Positions 8,393 to 13,944 of a DNA stretch of 13,944 nucleotides are shown piece by piece. Position numbers and translations under genes: made by a program. The DNA comes from Bacteroidales bacterium. Lineage in GTDB: Bacteria; Bacteroidota; Bacteroidia; Bacteroidales; JAOZTL01. The stretch spans positions 4,402-18,345 of the forward strand of contig JAOZTL010000008.1 in assembly GCA_029942205.1 (NCBI GenBank), read 5' to 3'. A model generated the notes under the pieces. It did no database searches. It saw nothing but the letters and a program-made list of their open reading frames with translations, and was not told the DNA's origin. Numbering within the stretch: the first letter of the stretch is position 1; each line of letters opens with the position of its first letter.

Positions 8393-9265
8393 CTATTTCA
8401 ATATACGATAATTTCGATAATTAAAATCTAAACCTAAATACTTGGATAAAAACTCTTTCACACGTTCTTTTAGTGTTAATTTATTAAGAGACAGATCATA
8501 ATCGAAAGCCCAATTTTTGGTTTCAATGCGCTTTTTCATCACTTCGGGGTGTGTACTTTCAAACGGCGTTAAACGATCGATATTAGAATAATCAAATTCT
8601 TCGGCTTTTTGAATTTTCTTTTCTACCCACTCGTCATCATGCCAATATTTATTGAAATTTTCCTGCTTTCGTTGCATAGCTTTGGGCTCTTTTACCCATC
8701 CATAATGATAAATATACGCTTCAATTGTCTTTACGTACAGCATTTTATCATTTCCTTTCCGAAAACCTTGTGCATCCCGAAACGAATAAATTGATTTATC
8801 GTTTTTGATCACTCGTATTTCGTTTTTATACCAATGCGACGAGCTTCCTACATAATCATACGAACCATAAAAATGGGCATAATGAAACAATAAACCATCC
8901 ACTTTGGGATCATTTTGGTATTTGGTCATTGCGTCTCGAATGACTGGAAGGTATTTTTCGTGCAATAATTCATCGCCTTGAATATAAAAAGCCCAGTCTG
9001 AATCATCGGGTACTGCTGCAAATGCTTTGTCCGTTTCTACCGCCAATACACGCCCACCTTCACGCAAACTTTCGTCCCAAACCGTTTCGACAATGCGTAT
9101 TTTTTCTTTATCAATATTTTGAATCAACTCCAAAGTAGCATCACTCGATTTTCCTACTGCTACCACAAAATCATCGCAAAGTGGCAACACCGAGCGAATG
9201 GCTTCTACCACTGGATAGTCATATTTTATTGCATCTTTAACAAATGAAAAGCCCGTTACTTTCAT
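8393..9265 (-). CDS. Family 2-type glycosyltransferase
   Basis: The 290-residue protein begins with a short strand and then a VVEAIRSVLPLCDDFVVAVG segment (about residues 19-38) typical of the GT-A nucleotide-sugar fold. It carries DSDWAFYIQGDELLHEKY (about 88-105), in which QGDE (96-99) stands where GT2 enzymes have the metal-binding DXD/QADE motif. There is no membrane segment or signal peptide, so it should act in the cytoplasm, adding a sugar to a lipid- or protein-linked acceptor. Donor and acceptor cannot be read from the sequence. The start at 9265 places the first strand at the very N-terminus, as usual. It lies 46 bases after the acyltransferase gene on the same strand, and the two could both serve surface glycan building or decoration. 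The stop is TAG, followed by a probable terminator. Confidence 0.85.
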   Translation of the reverse strand: MKVTGFSFVKDAIKYDYPVVEAIRSVLPLCDDFVVAVGKSSDATLELIQNIDKEKIRIVETVWDESLREGGRVLAVETDKAFAAVPDDSDWAFYIQGDELLHEKYLPVIRDAMTKYQNDPKVDGLLFHYAHFYGSYDYVGSSSHWYKNEIRVIKNDKSIYSFRDAQGFRKGNDKMLYVKTIEAYIYHYGWVKEPKAMQRKQENFNKYWHDDEWVEKKIQKAEEFDYSNIDRLTPFESTHPEVMKKRIETKNWAFDYDLSLNKLTLKERVKEFLSKYLGLDFNYRNYRILK

Positions 9266-9290
9266 AAATAATATAGATTAATTGATTTTA

Positions 9291-9303
9291 AGCACTTCGT
9301 GCT
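9291..9303 (-). repeat. Mini-hairpin between acyltransferase and glycosyltransferase
   Basis: On the minus strand AGCAC-GAA-GTGCT forms a 5-bp stem with a GAA loop, 8 bases after the acyltransferase stop. The flanks (ATAGCAYGAARTGCTT) match the hairpin at 12062-12074, with a C-G pair here where that one has T-A. Only one further T follows the stem, so termination would be weak. Confidence 0.4.
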
Positions 9304-9311
9304 ATTTATTC

Positions 9312-10304
9312 TTATTTTTCTCCTGATTGCTGCTTAAGCTCCCAATCTCCGTTCAATAAACGAAACAAAGCTGGCATGTAACGCTCCAAAAAAATAATCA
9401 CTAACAAACTGATAACGAAAGCAATTATTGGATTAAACATGACTATAAAAGGCTTATATTCTGGATATAAAATGCCTCCTGAAAAAGATAAGAAAGCATA
9501 AACTAAAGGGTGATACAAATACAAAGGTAATGAATATTTTTGTCCCCAAACAGACAGACTACTTTCTCGAATAGGTAAACTAGCTGCTAGTAAGAAAATA
9601 GCAATCGAAAGCAAAACAGTAGATAATAATAATTGCGGTAATGAATTGTTTTTTACAGAAAACAAATATTCTACGCTCTGAATAGGTATAAATATAAGTA
9701 CTATGATTGCAAATATTTTCCAATAAGACAAAACCCTCGAAAAGCGACGCAAAAACACACCAAACAGCATAAACGGAATAGACAACATAAAACGAAATAC
9801 TGTATAATCAGGCAATACGCCTTTTTCGGTATAATTATCCGATAAAATAGCTAATAGAAGAATACTTATAGCTAATAGAAATAAGATTTTCTGTTGCTGA
9901 ATGCGATAAAAAAACCAGATAATAAGGTTTCCAAAAATCAACGAACCAATAAACCATAAATGAAAATAGCTACCCGTAAAAAGCATTTCTAATGCTATTG
10001 ATTGTTTTTTAAGAAAAACAAAAGGCAGATAAACCAAGCTAGCAACCAGAAGTAAAGCAATTAGTTTGAGTAATGTTCGTTCGATACTCAACAAAGGTAA
10101 TTCGCCACTTTGCGTTATTTTAATTGCCAAAAAATAACCGCTAGCCATAAAAAAGAAAGGAACAGCCCAACGTGCTGATAAATAAATATATCCAGTATAC
10201 TCTTCGGGAAGCACACCATAACCCGTATGCAAAAACATAATGAAGAATGCACCAATGAGGCGAAATAAATCAATTCCGTAATAACGAGTTTGTGTATCTG
10301 GCAT
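9312..10304 (-). CDS. Membrane acyltransferase, family 3
   Basis: This is a polytopic inner-membrane protein of the acyltransferase 3 family, whose members transfer acetyl or other acyl groups to cell-surface glycans. The chosen start gives 330 residues beginning PDTQTRYYGIDLFRL; an in-frame ATG at 10379 would add 25 residues with no family counterpart and would start upstream of a likely promoter. Family signatures are the R..GIDLFR opening (7-15), the conserved His26 in the first membrane helix (FLHTGYG), ARWAVPFFFMASGYFLA (about 44-60) and a late YHPLVYAF segment. About ten hydrophobic segments follow one another to a basic, polar C-terminus. The substrate is unknown. The glycosyltransferase gene 46 bases downstream suggests they act on the same surface polymer, which is inference. 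Confidence 0.88.
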   Translation of the reverse strand: MPDTQTRYYGIDLFRLIGAFFIMFLHTGYGVLPEEYTGYIYLSARWAVPFFFMASGYFLAIKITQSGELPLLSIERTLLKLIALLLVASLVYLPFVFLKKQSIALEMLFTGSYFHLWFIGSLIFGNLIIWFFYRIQQQKILFLLAISILLLAILSDNYTEKGVLPDYTVFRFMLSIPFMLFGVFLRRFSRVLSYWKIFAIIVLIFIPIQSVEYLFSVKNNSLPQLLLSTVLLSIAIFLLAASLPIRESSLSVWGQKYSLPLYLYHPLVYAFLSFSGGILYPEYKPFIVMFNPIIAFVISLLVIIFLERYMPALFRLLNGDWELKQQSGEK

Positions 10305-10344
10305 TGTCAATTGTAAGTAAGCCTTCGTGCTTGTTTTTTCAGCA

Positions 10345-10380
10345 CAAAAATAAAAAAAGCCTCGTTTAAAATGAAGCAAA
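10345..10380 (-). promoter_or_regulatory. Possible promoter of the acyltransferase-glycosyltransferase pair
   Basis: The minus strand reads TTTG (10380-10377), 24 bases, then TATTTTTG (10352-10345), an exact TAnnTTTG. The spacer is a few bases longer than the usual 19-21. Transcription would begin near 10338, about 35 bases before the ATG at 10304, supporting that start over the one at 10379. Confidence 0.35.
10352..10377 (-). terminator. Weak terminator after the radical SAM gene
   Basis: On the minus strand GCTTC (10377-10373) pairs with GAGGC (10363-10359), including one G-U pair, around a 9-base loop, and seven T follow (10358-10352). It begins about 20 bases past the radical SAM stop. 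Its T run abuts the -7 element of the possible next promoter. Confidence 0.4.
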
Positions 10381-10397
10381 TAAAATTTTTCTATGAT

Positions 10398-11477
10398 TTA
10401 AATAGGCAAGGATAAATCTTTGACATAACAGAAATTAGGCTTCGCATTATTTTTATCCCACAAATGAATGGAATTTCCCTTACAGCTACGAATGTGTTCA
10501 CAGTTACTACAAGTGGTTTCTTTCACCCATTCTCTTTGCCGAAAATCGTCAAATTTGTTTTCCCACACATAAGCTAAATCATCCTTCAAAACGTTGCCAA
10601 CATGAAAAGAGCTGTGGTTGTTGGAGCAGCCCGTAATCGTTCCATCCGAAAGAATAGACGCAATATTGATTCCCGCCCTACAAAAAAACGGCGTATCACG
10701 CACTTGCTCATCCAACGACATCGGCAGCCAGCCTTCGCAACTCAAATTAATTGTTAAGCCTTGCGCTTGGTATTTTTTCTTGTTCTGCGCAATCCACTGC
10801 AAAAGTTGCTGTGTTTGTTCAAACGATAACAACAATAAATCATTATCCGTAGCACGCCCCGACGGGAAAATACGAAACAGCCGCCACGATCGAATCTTAT
10901 GTGAAAGTAAAATATCAGCTAAATCATTGAGTTGATTCAAATTAGGAGGAAATACACAGGTAACAGCATCTTTGTAAGCAAGCGATGAGTTCCCTACAAC
11001 GGCAAGTGCTTGATTAATTTGGGTAAATGCTTTTGGATGGTTTCGGATCAAATTGTGTGCATCTTCTAAGCCATCCACACTGAGCGTAATACTGTCTAAT
11101 CCAGCAGCAATAAGCTTTTCGAGCCGTTCTTTGCTTAACACCATGCCATTGCTCACCATTCCCCAGCGCATTCCGTGATTGGCAATACGCTGCCCAATAC
11201 GCTCTAAATCTCTGTGTAGCAATGGTTCGCCTCCTGTAATGACAAAAGCCACATCCGTAGAAAAATGATGCGCTACATAATCGATAAGCTTAAACCAGCT
11301 TTCGGTAGTTAATTCTCCTGCATTGACTTCTGCTTTACAATCCGAGCCACAATGCAAACAATTCAAATTACAACGTCGTGTAATTTCCAAAAAAAGATAA
11401 GCTAAATGATGCTCTTTCGTTTCTATCGATTTGTATGCACGATATAACCTATCTTTTATGTGATGTTTAATATTCAA
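10398..11477 (-). CDS. Radical SAM/SPASM enzyme of the rSAM/lipoprotein system
   Basis: The 359-residue protein has the radical SAM 4Fe-4S motif CNLNCLHC (Cys36, Cys40, Cys43) followed by GSDC, the SAM-binding GGEP (82-85), a TIM-barrel half with SNGM and SLTLSVDG-like strands, and a C-terminal SPASM-type domain with Cys266, 284, 323, 326, 332 and 350 to hold auxiliary clusters. SPASM enzymes mostly modify peptides or proteins. The layout, the CLHCGSDC opening and the adjoining small lipoprotein match what I recall as TIGR04133, the radical SAM enzyme of a Bacteroidota rSAM/lipoprotein pair of unknown function. The start is TTG at 11477: an in-frame stop lies at 11481-11483 and the next Met is inside the barrel, so no ATG can serve. 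The lipoprotein stop is 7 bases upstream, suggesting translational coupling. The enzyme is presumably cytoplasmic. Confidence 0.9.
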   Translation of the reverse strand: MNIKHHIKDRLYRAYKSIETKEHHLAYLFLEITRRCNLNCLHCGSDCKAEVNAGELTTESWFKLIDYVAHHFSTDVAFVITGGEPLLHRDLERIGQRIANHGMRWGMVSNGMVLSKERLEKLIAAGLDSITLSVDGLEDAHNLIRNHPKAFTQINQALAVVGNSSLAYKDAVTCVFPPNLNQLNDLADILLSHKIRSWRLFRIFPSGRATDNDLLLLSFEQTQQLLQWIAQNKKKYQAQGLTINLSCEGWLPMSLDEQVRDTPFFCRAGINIASILSDGTITGCSNNHSSFHVGNVLKDDLAYVWENKFDDFRQREWVKETTCSNCEHIRSCKGNSIHLWDKNNAKPNFCYVKDLSLPI

Positions 11478-11484
11478 ATGTTAC

Positions 11485-11850
11485 TTATTTTTCGTTTAGT
11501 ATAACTTCATAAAAATTCTCACTTGATACAATGTCTACATTTTGGAATTCAAAAGAACCATTCAGATCCAAATCAATATCTTCAACAAATATAGAGTAAT
11601 CTTTTTCTTCAGATTCGAGTACATCTGAAAAAACAACTTCACCATCCGCATCCGTATGCGCAATGTCTATTTTAGTGTCATTTTCATACAAACTAACTTT
11701 CAATCCTTCAATCGGATTGCTATTATCATCTTCAGCACGAACGGTTTTGCTGTATTGTAATTCGACAGGAGTACCATAACAAGCAGCAAAAATAATAGAA
11801 ATACTCCCTGTTAATAGTAAATTAATCGGTTTTCTTAATAATTTGAACAT
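11485..11850 (-). CDS. Radical SAM-associated putative lipoprotein
   Basis: The 121-residue protein has a basic N-terminus (KLLRKP), a hydrophobic stretch and the lipobox FAAC with Cys24, so the mature protein should be a lipid-anchored product of 98 residues. Just after the Cys comes YGTPVELQY; a CYGxP opening is, as I recall, the hallmark of TIGR04134, the lipoprotein partner of TIGR04133 radical SAM enzymes. The rest looks like one small beta-sandwich of the carboxypeptidase-regulatory or Cna-B type (KTVRAEDD, PIEGLKVSLYEND, HTDADGEVVFSDV, then SENFYEVILNE). It is strongly acidic and contains no cysteine other than the anchor. It may be the target of the downstream enzyme or work with it at the envelope; neither is shown here. 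No TAnnTTTG promoter is evident in the 290 bases upstream. Confidence 0.85.
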   Translation of the reverse strand: MFKLLRKPINLLLTGSISIIFAACYGTPVELQYSKTVRAEDDNSNPIEGLKVSLYENDTKIDIAHTDADGEVVFSDVLESEEKDYSIFVEDIDLDLNGSFEFQNVDIVSSENFYEVILNEK

Positions 11851-12057
11851 AGCTTTAAGTGTTTTGGTTTACGCTTAAAATACTATTTTTCTTTCTAATT
11901 ATTGTTCTACAATCGAGTTTTATTGATATTTAGCCTTCCATAATTGATGAATGATACATTTTTAGGGATAAACAACTTCCATCCTATTTTTGGATAAAAC
12001 CAATAAACTTATTTCTTCTGTTTTTTTCCAATAAAAAAACGGCAATATTTCTCCTTC

Positions 12058-12074
12058 AAAAAGCATTTCATGCT
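12058..12074 (-). terminator. Short terminator downstream of trxB
   Basis: On the minus strand AGCAT-GAA-ATGCT (12074-12062) is followed by TTTT (12061-12058). It comes just after the long hairpin 12080-12123 and shares sequence with the mini-hairpin at 9291-9303. Confidence 0.45.
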
Positions 12075-12079
12075 ATTTA

Positions 12080-12123
12080 ATGTTGCTTATGCACTTGTTT
12101 TTTTCTATCAGCATAAGCAACAT
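12080..12123 (-). repeat. Hairpin element copy B, 3' of trxB
   Basis: A perfect 13-bp inverted repeat (ATGTTGCTTATGC at 12080-12092 and GCATAAGCAACAT at 12111-12123) has an 18-base spacer and starts 17 bases past the trxB stop. The minus-strand 3' arm AAGTGCATAAGCAA matches copy A (3922-3960) at 13 of 14 bases. One stem pair is G-C here and A-T there, a compensatory change. Confidence 0.6.
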
Positions 12124-12140
12124 CAAAAAGGCAGAATACC

Positions 12141-13058
12141 TTATTTTAAAATATACTCGATAGCTTGCAAGGCAGCAACAGTCCCGTCAGCGGTTGCAGT
12201 GGTTATTTGGCGTACACGTGTTGCACGTGCATCACCTGCAGCAAATACGCCTGCTACACTGGTTTGCAATTTATCGTCTACAACAATTTCGTTCCATGAA
12301 TTAAGCTCTACTATATTTTCAACAAACTCTGTTTGAGGAATATAGCCAATAAAAATAAATACCCCATCGATATTTTTATCCTCGATATTATTATCTTTAT
12401 CCCTAATTTTCACTTTTTGCAAGTTCTGCTCTCCGCTAAATTCTAGTATTTCCGATTCCATCACAAAACTGATTTTCTCATTTGCTTTAGCCTCTTCTAT
12501 GGCATGCTCATAAGCTTGAAAATGGTCAAACTGATGCACCACAGTAACCGAACTAGCATATTGAGTCAGCGATACAGCCTCTTCGAGCGCAGAGTTTCCT
12601 CCCCCAACAACAATAATATCTCTATCCTGAAAGAAATCCCCATCACAAGTCGCACAGTACGAAATTCCTTTTCCGCTAAAATTATTTTCGCCAGGCACGT
12701 TCAATGAGCGTGATTTTCCGCCAGTAGCCAATATTACCACTTTAGCAGTAAAATTTTCCTTATCATTAATCGTTATTGTTTTCTGTTCGCCTTCGAGTTC
12801 AAGTTTACTTATTTTGGTGTTACTTTTGATGATACACCCAAATTTTTCAGCCTGTTTGCTCATTGTGCGAGCCAGCATGTAGCCACTGATAGAATCTATT
12901 CCTGGGTAGTTCTCTATTTGGTGAGTTAGCACCATTTGCCCGCCAATACTGCCTTCGTTCAAAATTAACACCGACATTTTAGCTCGTGCCAAGTAGATTC
13001 CAGCAGTCAAGCCAGCAGGTCCACCGCCTATTATTATTACATCAAAATCTGTATTCAT
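12141..13058 (-). CDS. trxB: Thioredoxin reductase-like flavoprotein
   Basis: This FAD-containing disulfide reductase would reduce a thioredoxin-type partner in the cytoplasm. The 305-residue protein has the FAD motif GGGPAG (11-16), the redox-active CATC (Cys135, Cys138), the pyridine-nucleotide motif GGGNSA (152-157) and the C-terminal FAD motif GVFAAGDARATRVRQI. The start is set at 13058 because the fold begins there; the 22-residue extension from 13124 reads through a terminator hairpin. The segment after the nucleotide motif is odd: residues 175-181 read HQFDHFQ, whereas NADPH-dependent thioredoxin reductases have HRRxxxR, whose arginines bind the 2'-phosphate. NADH or another donor is therefore possible. 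The gene directly upstream encodes a thioredoxin-fold protein, its likely substrate. Two hairpins follow the gene. Confidence 0.93.
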   Translation of the reverse strand: MNTDFDVIIIGGGPAGLTAGIYLARAKMSVLILNEGSIGGQMVLTHQIENYPGIDSISGYMLARTMSKQAEKFGCIIKSNTKISKLELEGEQKTITINDKENFTAKVVILATGGKSRSLNVPGENNFSGKGISYCATCDGDFFQDRDIIVVGGGNSALEEAVSLTQYASSVTVVHQFDHFQAYEHAIEEAKANEKISFVMESEILEFSGEQNLQKVKIRDKDNNIEDKNIDGVFIFIGYIPQTEFVENIVELNSWNEIVVDDKLQTSVAGVFAAGDARATRVRQITTATADGTVAALQAIEYILK

Positions 13059-13076
13059 ACTTATCTTATTTATAGC

Positions 13077-13111
13077 AAAAATGCCATCTTTTATATAAAA
13101 AGAGATGGCAT
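13077..13111 (-). terminator. Terminator between the thioredoxin-like gene and trxB
   Basis: ATGCCATCT (13081-13089) and AGATGGCAT (13103-13111) form a perfect 9-bp stem that can extend with inner A-T pairs. On the minus strand a run of five T follows. It lies 20 bases past the thioredoxin-like stop and 18 bases before the trxB ATG, so trxB would depend on read-through or its own promoter. Confidence 0.65.
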
Positions 13112-13131
13112 TCTCGTTATCCAATTATTTT

Positions 13132-13485
13132 TTATTTAGCAAATTCTGCATTCAAAACTTCTTTCACTTGTTCCATGGATTGAAGGCTACTGGTAGCTTT
13201 CACTACTTTTCCATTTTTGTAGTACATAGTGAAAGGTAATCCCATAAAACCACTGCATTCAGGAGCATTACGAATAATTGCTGCTTCTGGATTATCAAAA
13301 AGCATGTCTCTGAACGCTACATGTTTGTATGCTTCGTCTTTTTCCATATCTTCCATTGCATCGTATACGGGTACGCACATAGGTCCCATTCGTCCGCAAC
13401 AAATCATTACATTTTCGTTGTTATTAATTACTTCAAGAACATCCTTTTCTGAAGCAACATGCTGTAAATTAGTCTGTAATACCAT
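13132..13485 (-). CDS. Thioredoxin-fold protein with atypical CCGRMGPMC site
   Basis: The 117-residue protein has the size and order of a thioredoxin: an N-terminal helix, a strand ending in the cysteine site, a helix PVYDAMEDMEKD, a strand HVAFRDMLFDNPE, then GFMGLPFTMYYKNGKVV, in which Pro84 stands at the cis-Pro position. The usual WCGPC is replaced by CCGRMGPMC (Cys29, Cys30, Cys37), so the second cysteine lies seven residues after Cys30 rather than three; Cys77 is a fourth cysteine. There is no signal peptide, so it is probably cytoplasmic. I recall similar proteins beside trxB in other Bacteroidota, but not a defined role. A consensus promoter about 175 bases upstream and the trxB-like gene downstream suggest a dedicated redox pair. 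Confidence 0.82.
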   Translation of the reverse strand: MVLQTNLQHVASEKDVLEVINNNENVMICCGRMGPMCVPVYDAMEDMEKDEAYKHVAFRDMLFDNPEAAIIRNAPECSGFMGLPFTMYYKNGKVVKATSSLQSMEQVKEVLNAEFAK

Positions 13486-13660
13486 TTTTATTCTTTTCTT
13501 TAAACTCTTATTTAATTAACTATTTTTTAACATATTCCAAACTTCATCTGTTTTACTATTCTTTTTTGGACAATTTTCAATAAATTGAAACCCAAAATTA
13601 ACAAGTTAATCATAAAATGATATTACTTATCATAGAATAAACAAAGTATATAATCGGATG

Positions 13661-13692
13661 CAAAAGTATAAAATTAAAATTGCTATAACAAA
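13661..13692 (-). promoter_or_regulatory. Consensus Bacteroidota promoter of the thioredoxin-like/trxB unit
   Basis: The minus strand reads TTTG (13692-13689), a 20-base spacer, then TACTTTTG (13668-13661). Both elements and the spacing match the TTTG/TAnnTTTG promoter. Transcription would begin near 13655, leaving an untranslated leader of about 170 bases with small inverted repeats (for example TTTCAA/TTGAAA at 13575-13590). The -33 element is 9 bases past the stop of the DUF1573 gene. Confidence 0.6.
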
Positions 13693-13701
13693 CGATGCCC
13701 T

Positions 13702-13944
13702 TTATTTTTTGGGTACGTTTACAGTTCCTTTCATTCGTAGGATAATCCGATTTTTATCTCGTCCCGAAGCATCACGCCCTGGAATATTTGTAATAATAGT
13801 AATATTTTTATTTATTTTATTTTTTTGTCCCGAAGAGTTAAATGTCGCCTTAATCACGCTAGTTGCACCAGCCTTTATAACGTCTTCAGACTCTACGGCA
13901 GTACATCCGCAGGAAGCCGAAACTTTATGAATTTTCAAATCACA
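13702..13944 (-). CDS. DUF1573 domain protein, 5' partial
   Basis: The frame is open to the right edge, so the N-terminus (probably with a signal peptide) lies outside the window; a TTG at 13938 is internal. The visible 81 residues begin CDLKIHKVSASCGCT, the core DUF1573 motif, continue with AGATSVIKATFNSSGQ, which corresponds to the usual G-----I-V-F---G segment, and end in a strand ILRMKGTVNV and PKK. Such proteins are exported, abundant in Bacteroidota and of unknown role. No terminator is visible after the stop, and the promoter of the thioredoxin-like gene begins 9 bases further on. Confidence 0.85.
   Translation of the reverse strand, partial: CDLKIHKVSASCGCTAVESEDVIKAGATSVIKATFNSSGQKNKINKNITIITNIPGRDASGRDKNRIILRMKGTVNVPKK

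Noticed and set aside
10327..10345. Inverted repeat GTGCT/AGCAC before the acyltransferase as a terminator
   Set aside because: A 5-bp stem with a 9-base loop and no T run on the relevant strand; it would lie within the expected leader.
10305..10379. 25-residue N-terminal extension of the acyltransferase from an ATG at 10379
   Set aside because: The family sequence begins at PDTQTRYYGIDLFR, the extension has no counterpart, and a terminator and a consensus -7 element lie within it.
10398..11850. Classification of the radical SAM/lipoprotein pair as a sactipeptide or other RiPP cluster
   Set aside because: No short precursor peptide, peptidase or ABC exporter is present, and the partner is a lipoprotein with only its anchor cysteine.
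12070..12336. Rightward 88-codon frame over the trxB 3' end
   Set aside because: It runs through the hairpin element and antisense to the conserved C-terminus of the reductase, with no domain or promoter.
13059..13124. 22-residue N-terminal extension of the thioredoxin reductase
   Set aside because: The FAD-binding fold starts directly after the Met at 13058, and the extension translates a terminator hairpin.

Overview
The window reads as chromosomal DNA of a low-GC member of the Bacteroidota, probably an anaerobe or facultative anaerobe. Reasons: a pyruvate:ferredoxin oxidoreductase, DUF1573-type secreted proteins at both ends, promoters of the Bacteroidota type (TTTG / TAnnTTTG) in at least two places, a ComEC whose C-terminal metallo-beta-lactamase part is degenerate, and a radical SAM/lipoprotein gene pair that as far as I know is confined to this phylum. 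I cannot name the genus.

Layout. Bases 1-3186 (+) are the 3' nine-tenths of the pyruvate:ferredoxin oxidoreductase gene, closed by a clear terminator. A small secreted DUF1573-like protein follows (3411-3839, +), then a bidirectional terminator shared with a leftward housekeeping operon, ruvX-def-comEC (7149 down to 3994). Divergent from ruvX is a lipoprotein of the serine beta-lactamase fold (7266-8345, +) that has lost the catalytic Ser and Lys. Convergent with it are a family 2 glycosyltransferase and a membrane acyltransferase (10304 down to 8393, -).

The most interesting block is 11850 down to 10398 (-): a short acidic lipoprotein followed 7 bases later by a radical SAM/SPASM enzyme with a TTG start. 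This matches the Bacteroidota rSAM/lipoprotein system of unknown function. A weak terminator overlapping a consensus promoter separates this pair from the acyltransferase-glycosyltransferase pair, so the four genes need not form one operon.

The right end holds a redox pair (13485 down to 12141, -): an unusual thioredoxin-fold protein with a CCGRMGPMC site, a hairpin terminator, then a thioredoxin reductase-like flavoprotein in which the NADPH-phosphate motif HRRxxxR is replaced by HQFDHFQ. A consensus promoter lies in front of this pair, just past the end of another, 5'-truncated DUF1573 gene.

Two related long hairpins, just after comEC and just after trxB, look like copies of one repeated 3'-end element with a compensatory base-pair change. 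No tRNA, rRNA, CRISPR array, insertion sequence, attachment site or replication origin was seen. No gene-free stretch exceeds 300 bases; the longest (11851-12140, 290 bases) holds the trxB 3' hairpins and the leader of the lipoprotein gene.
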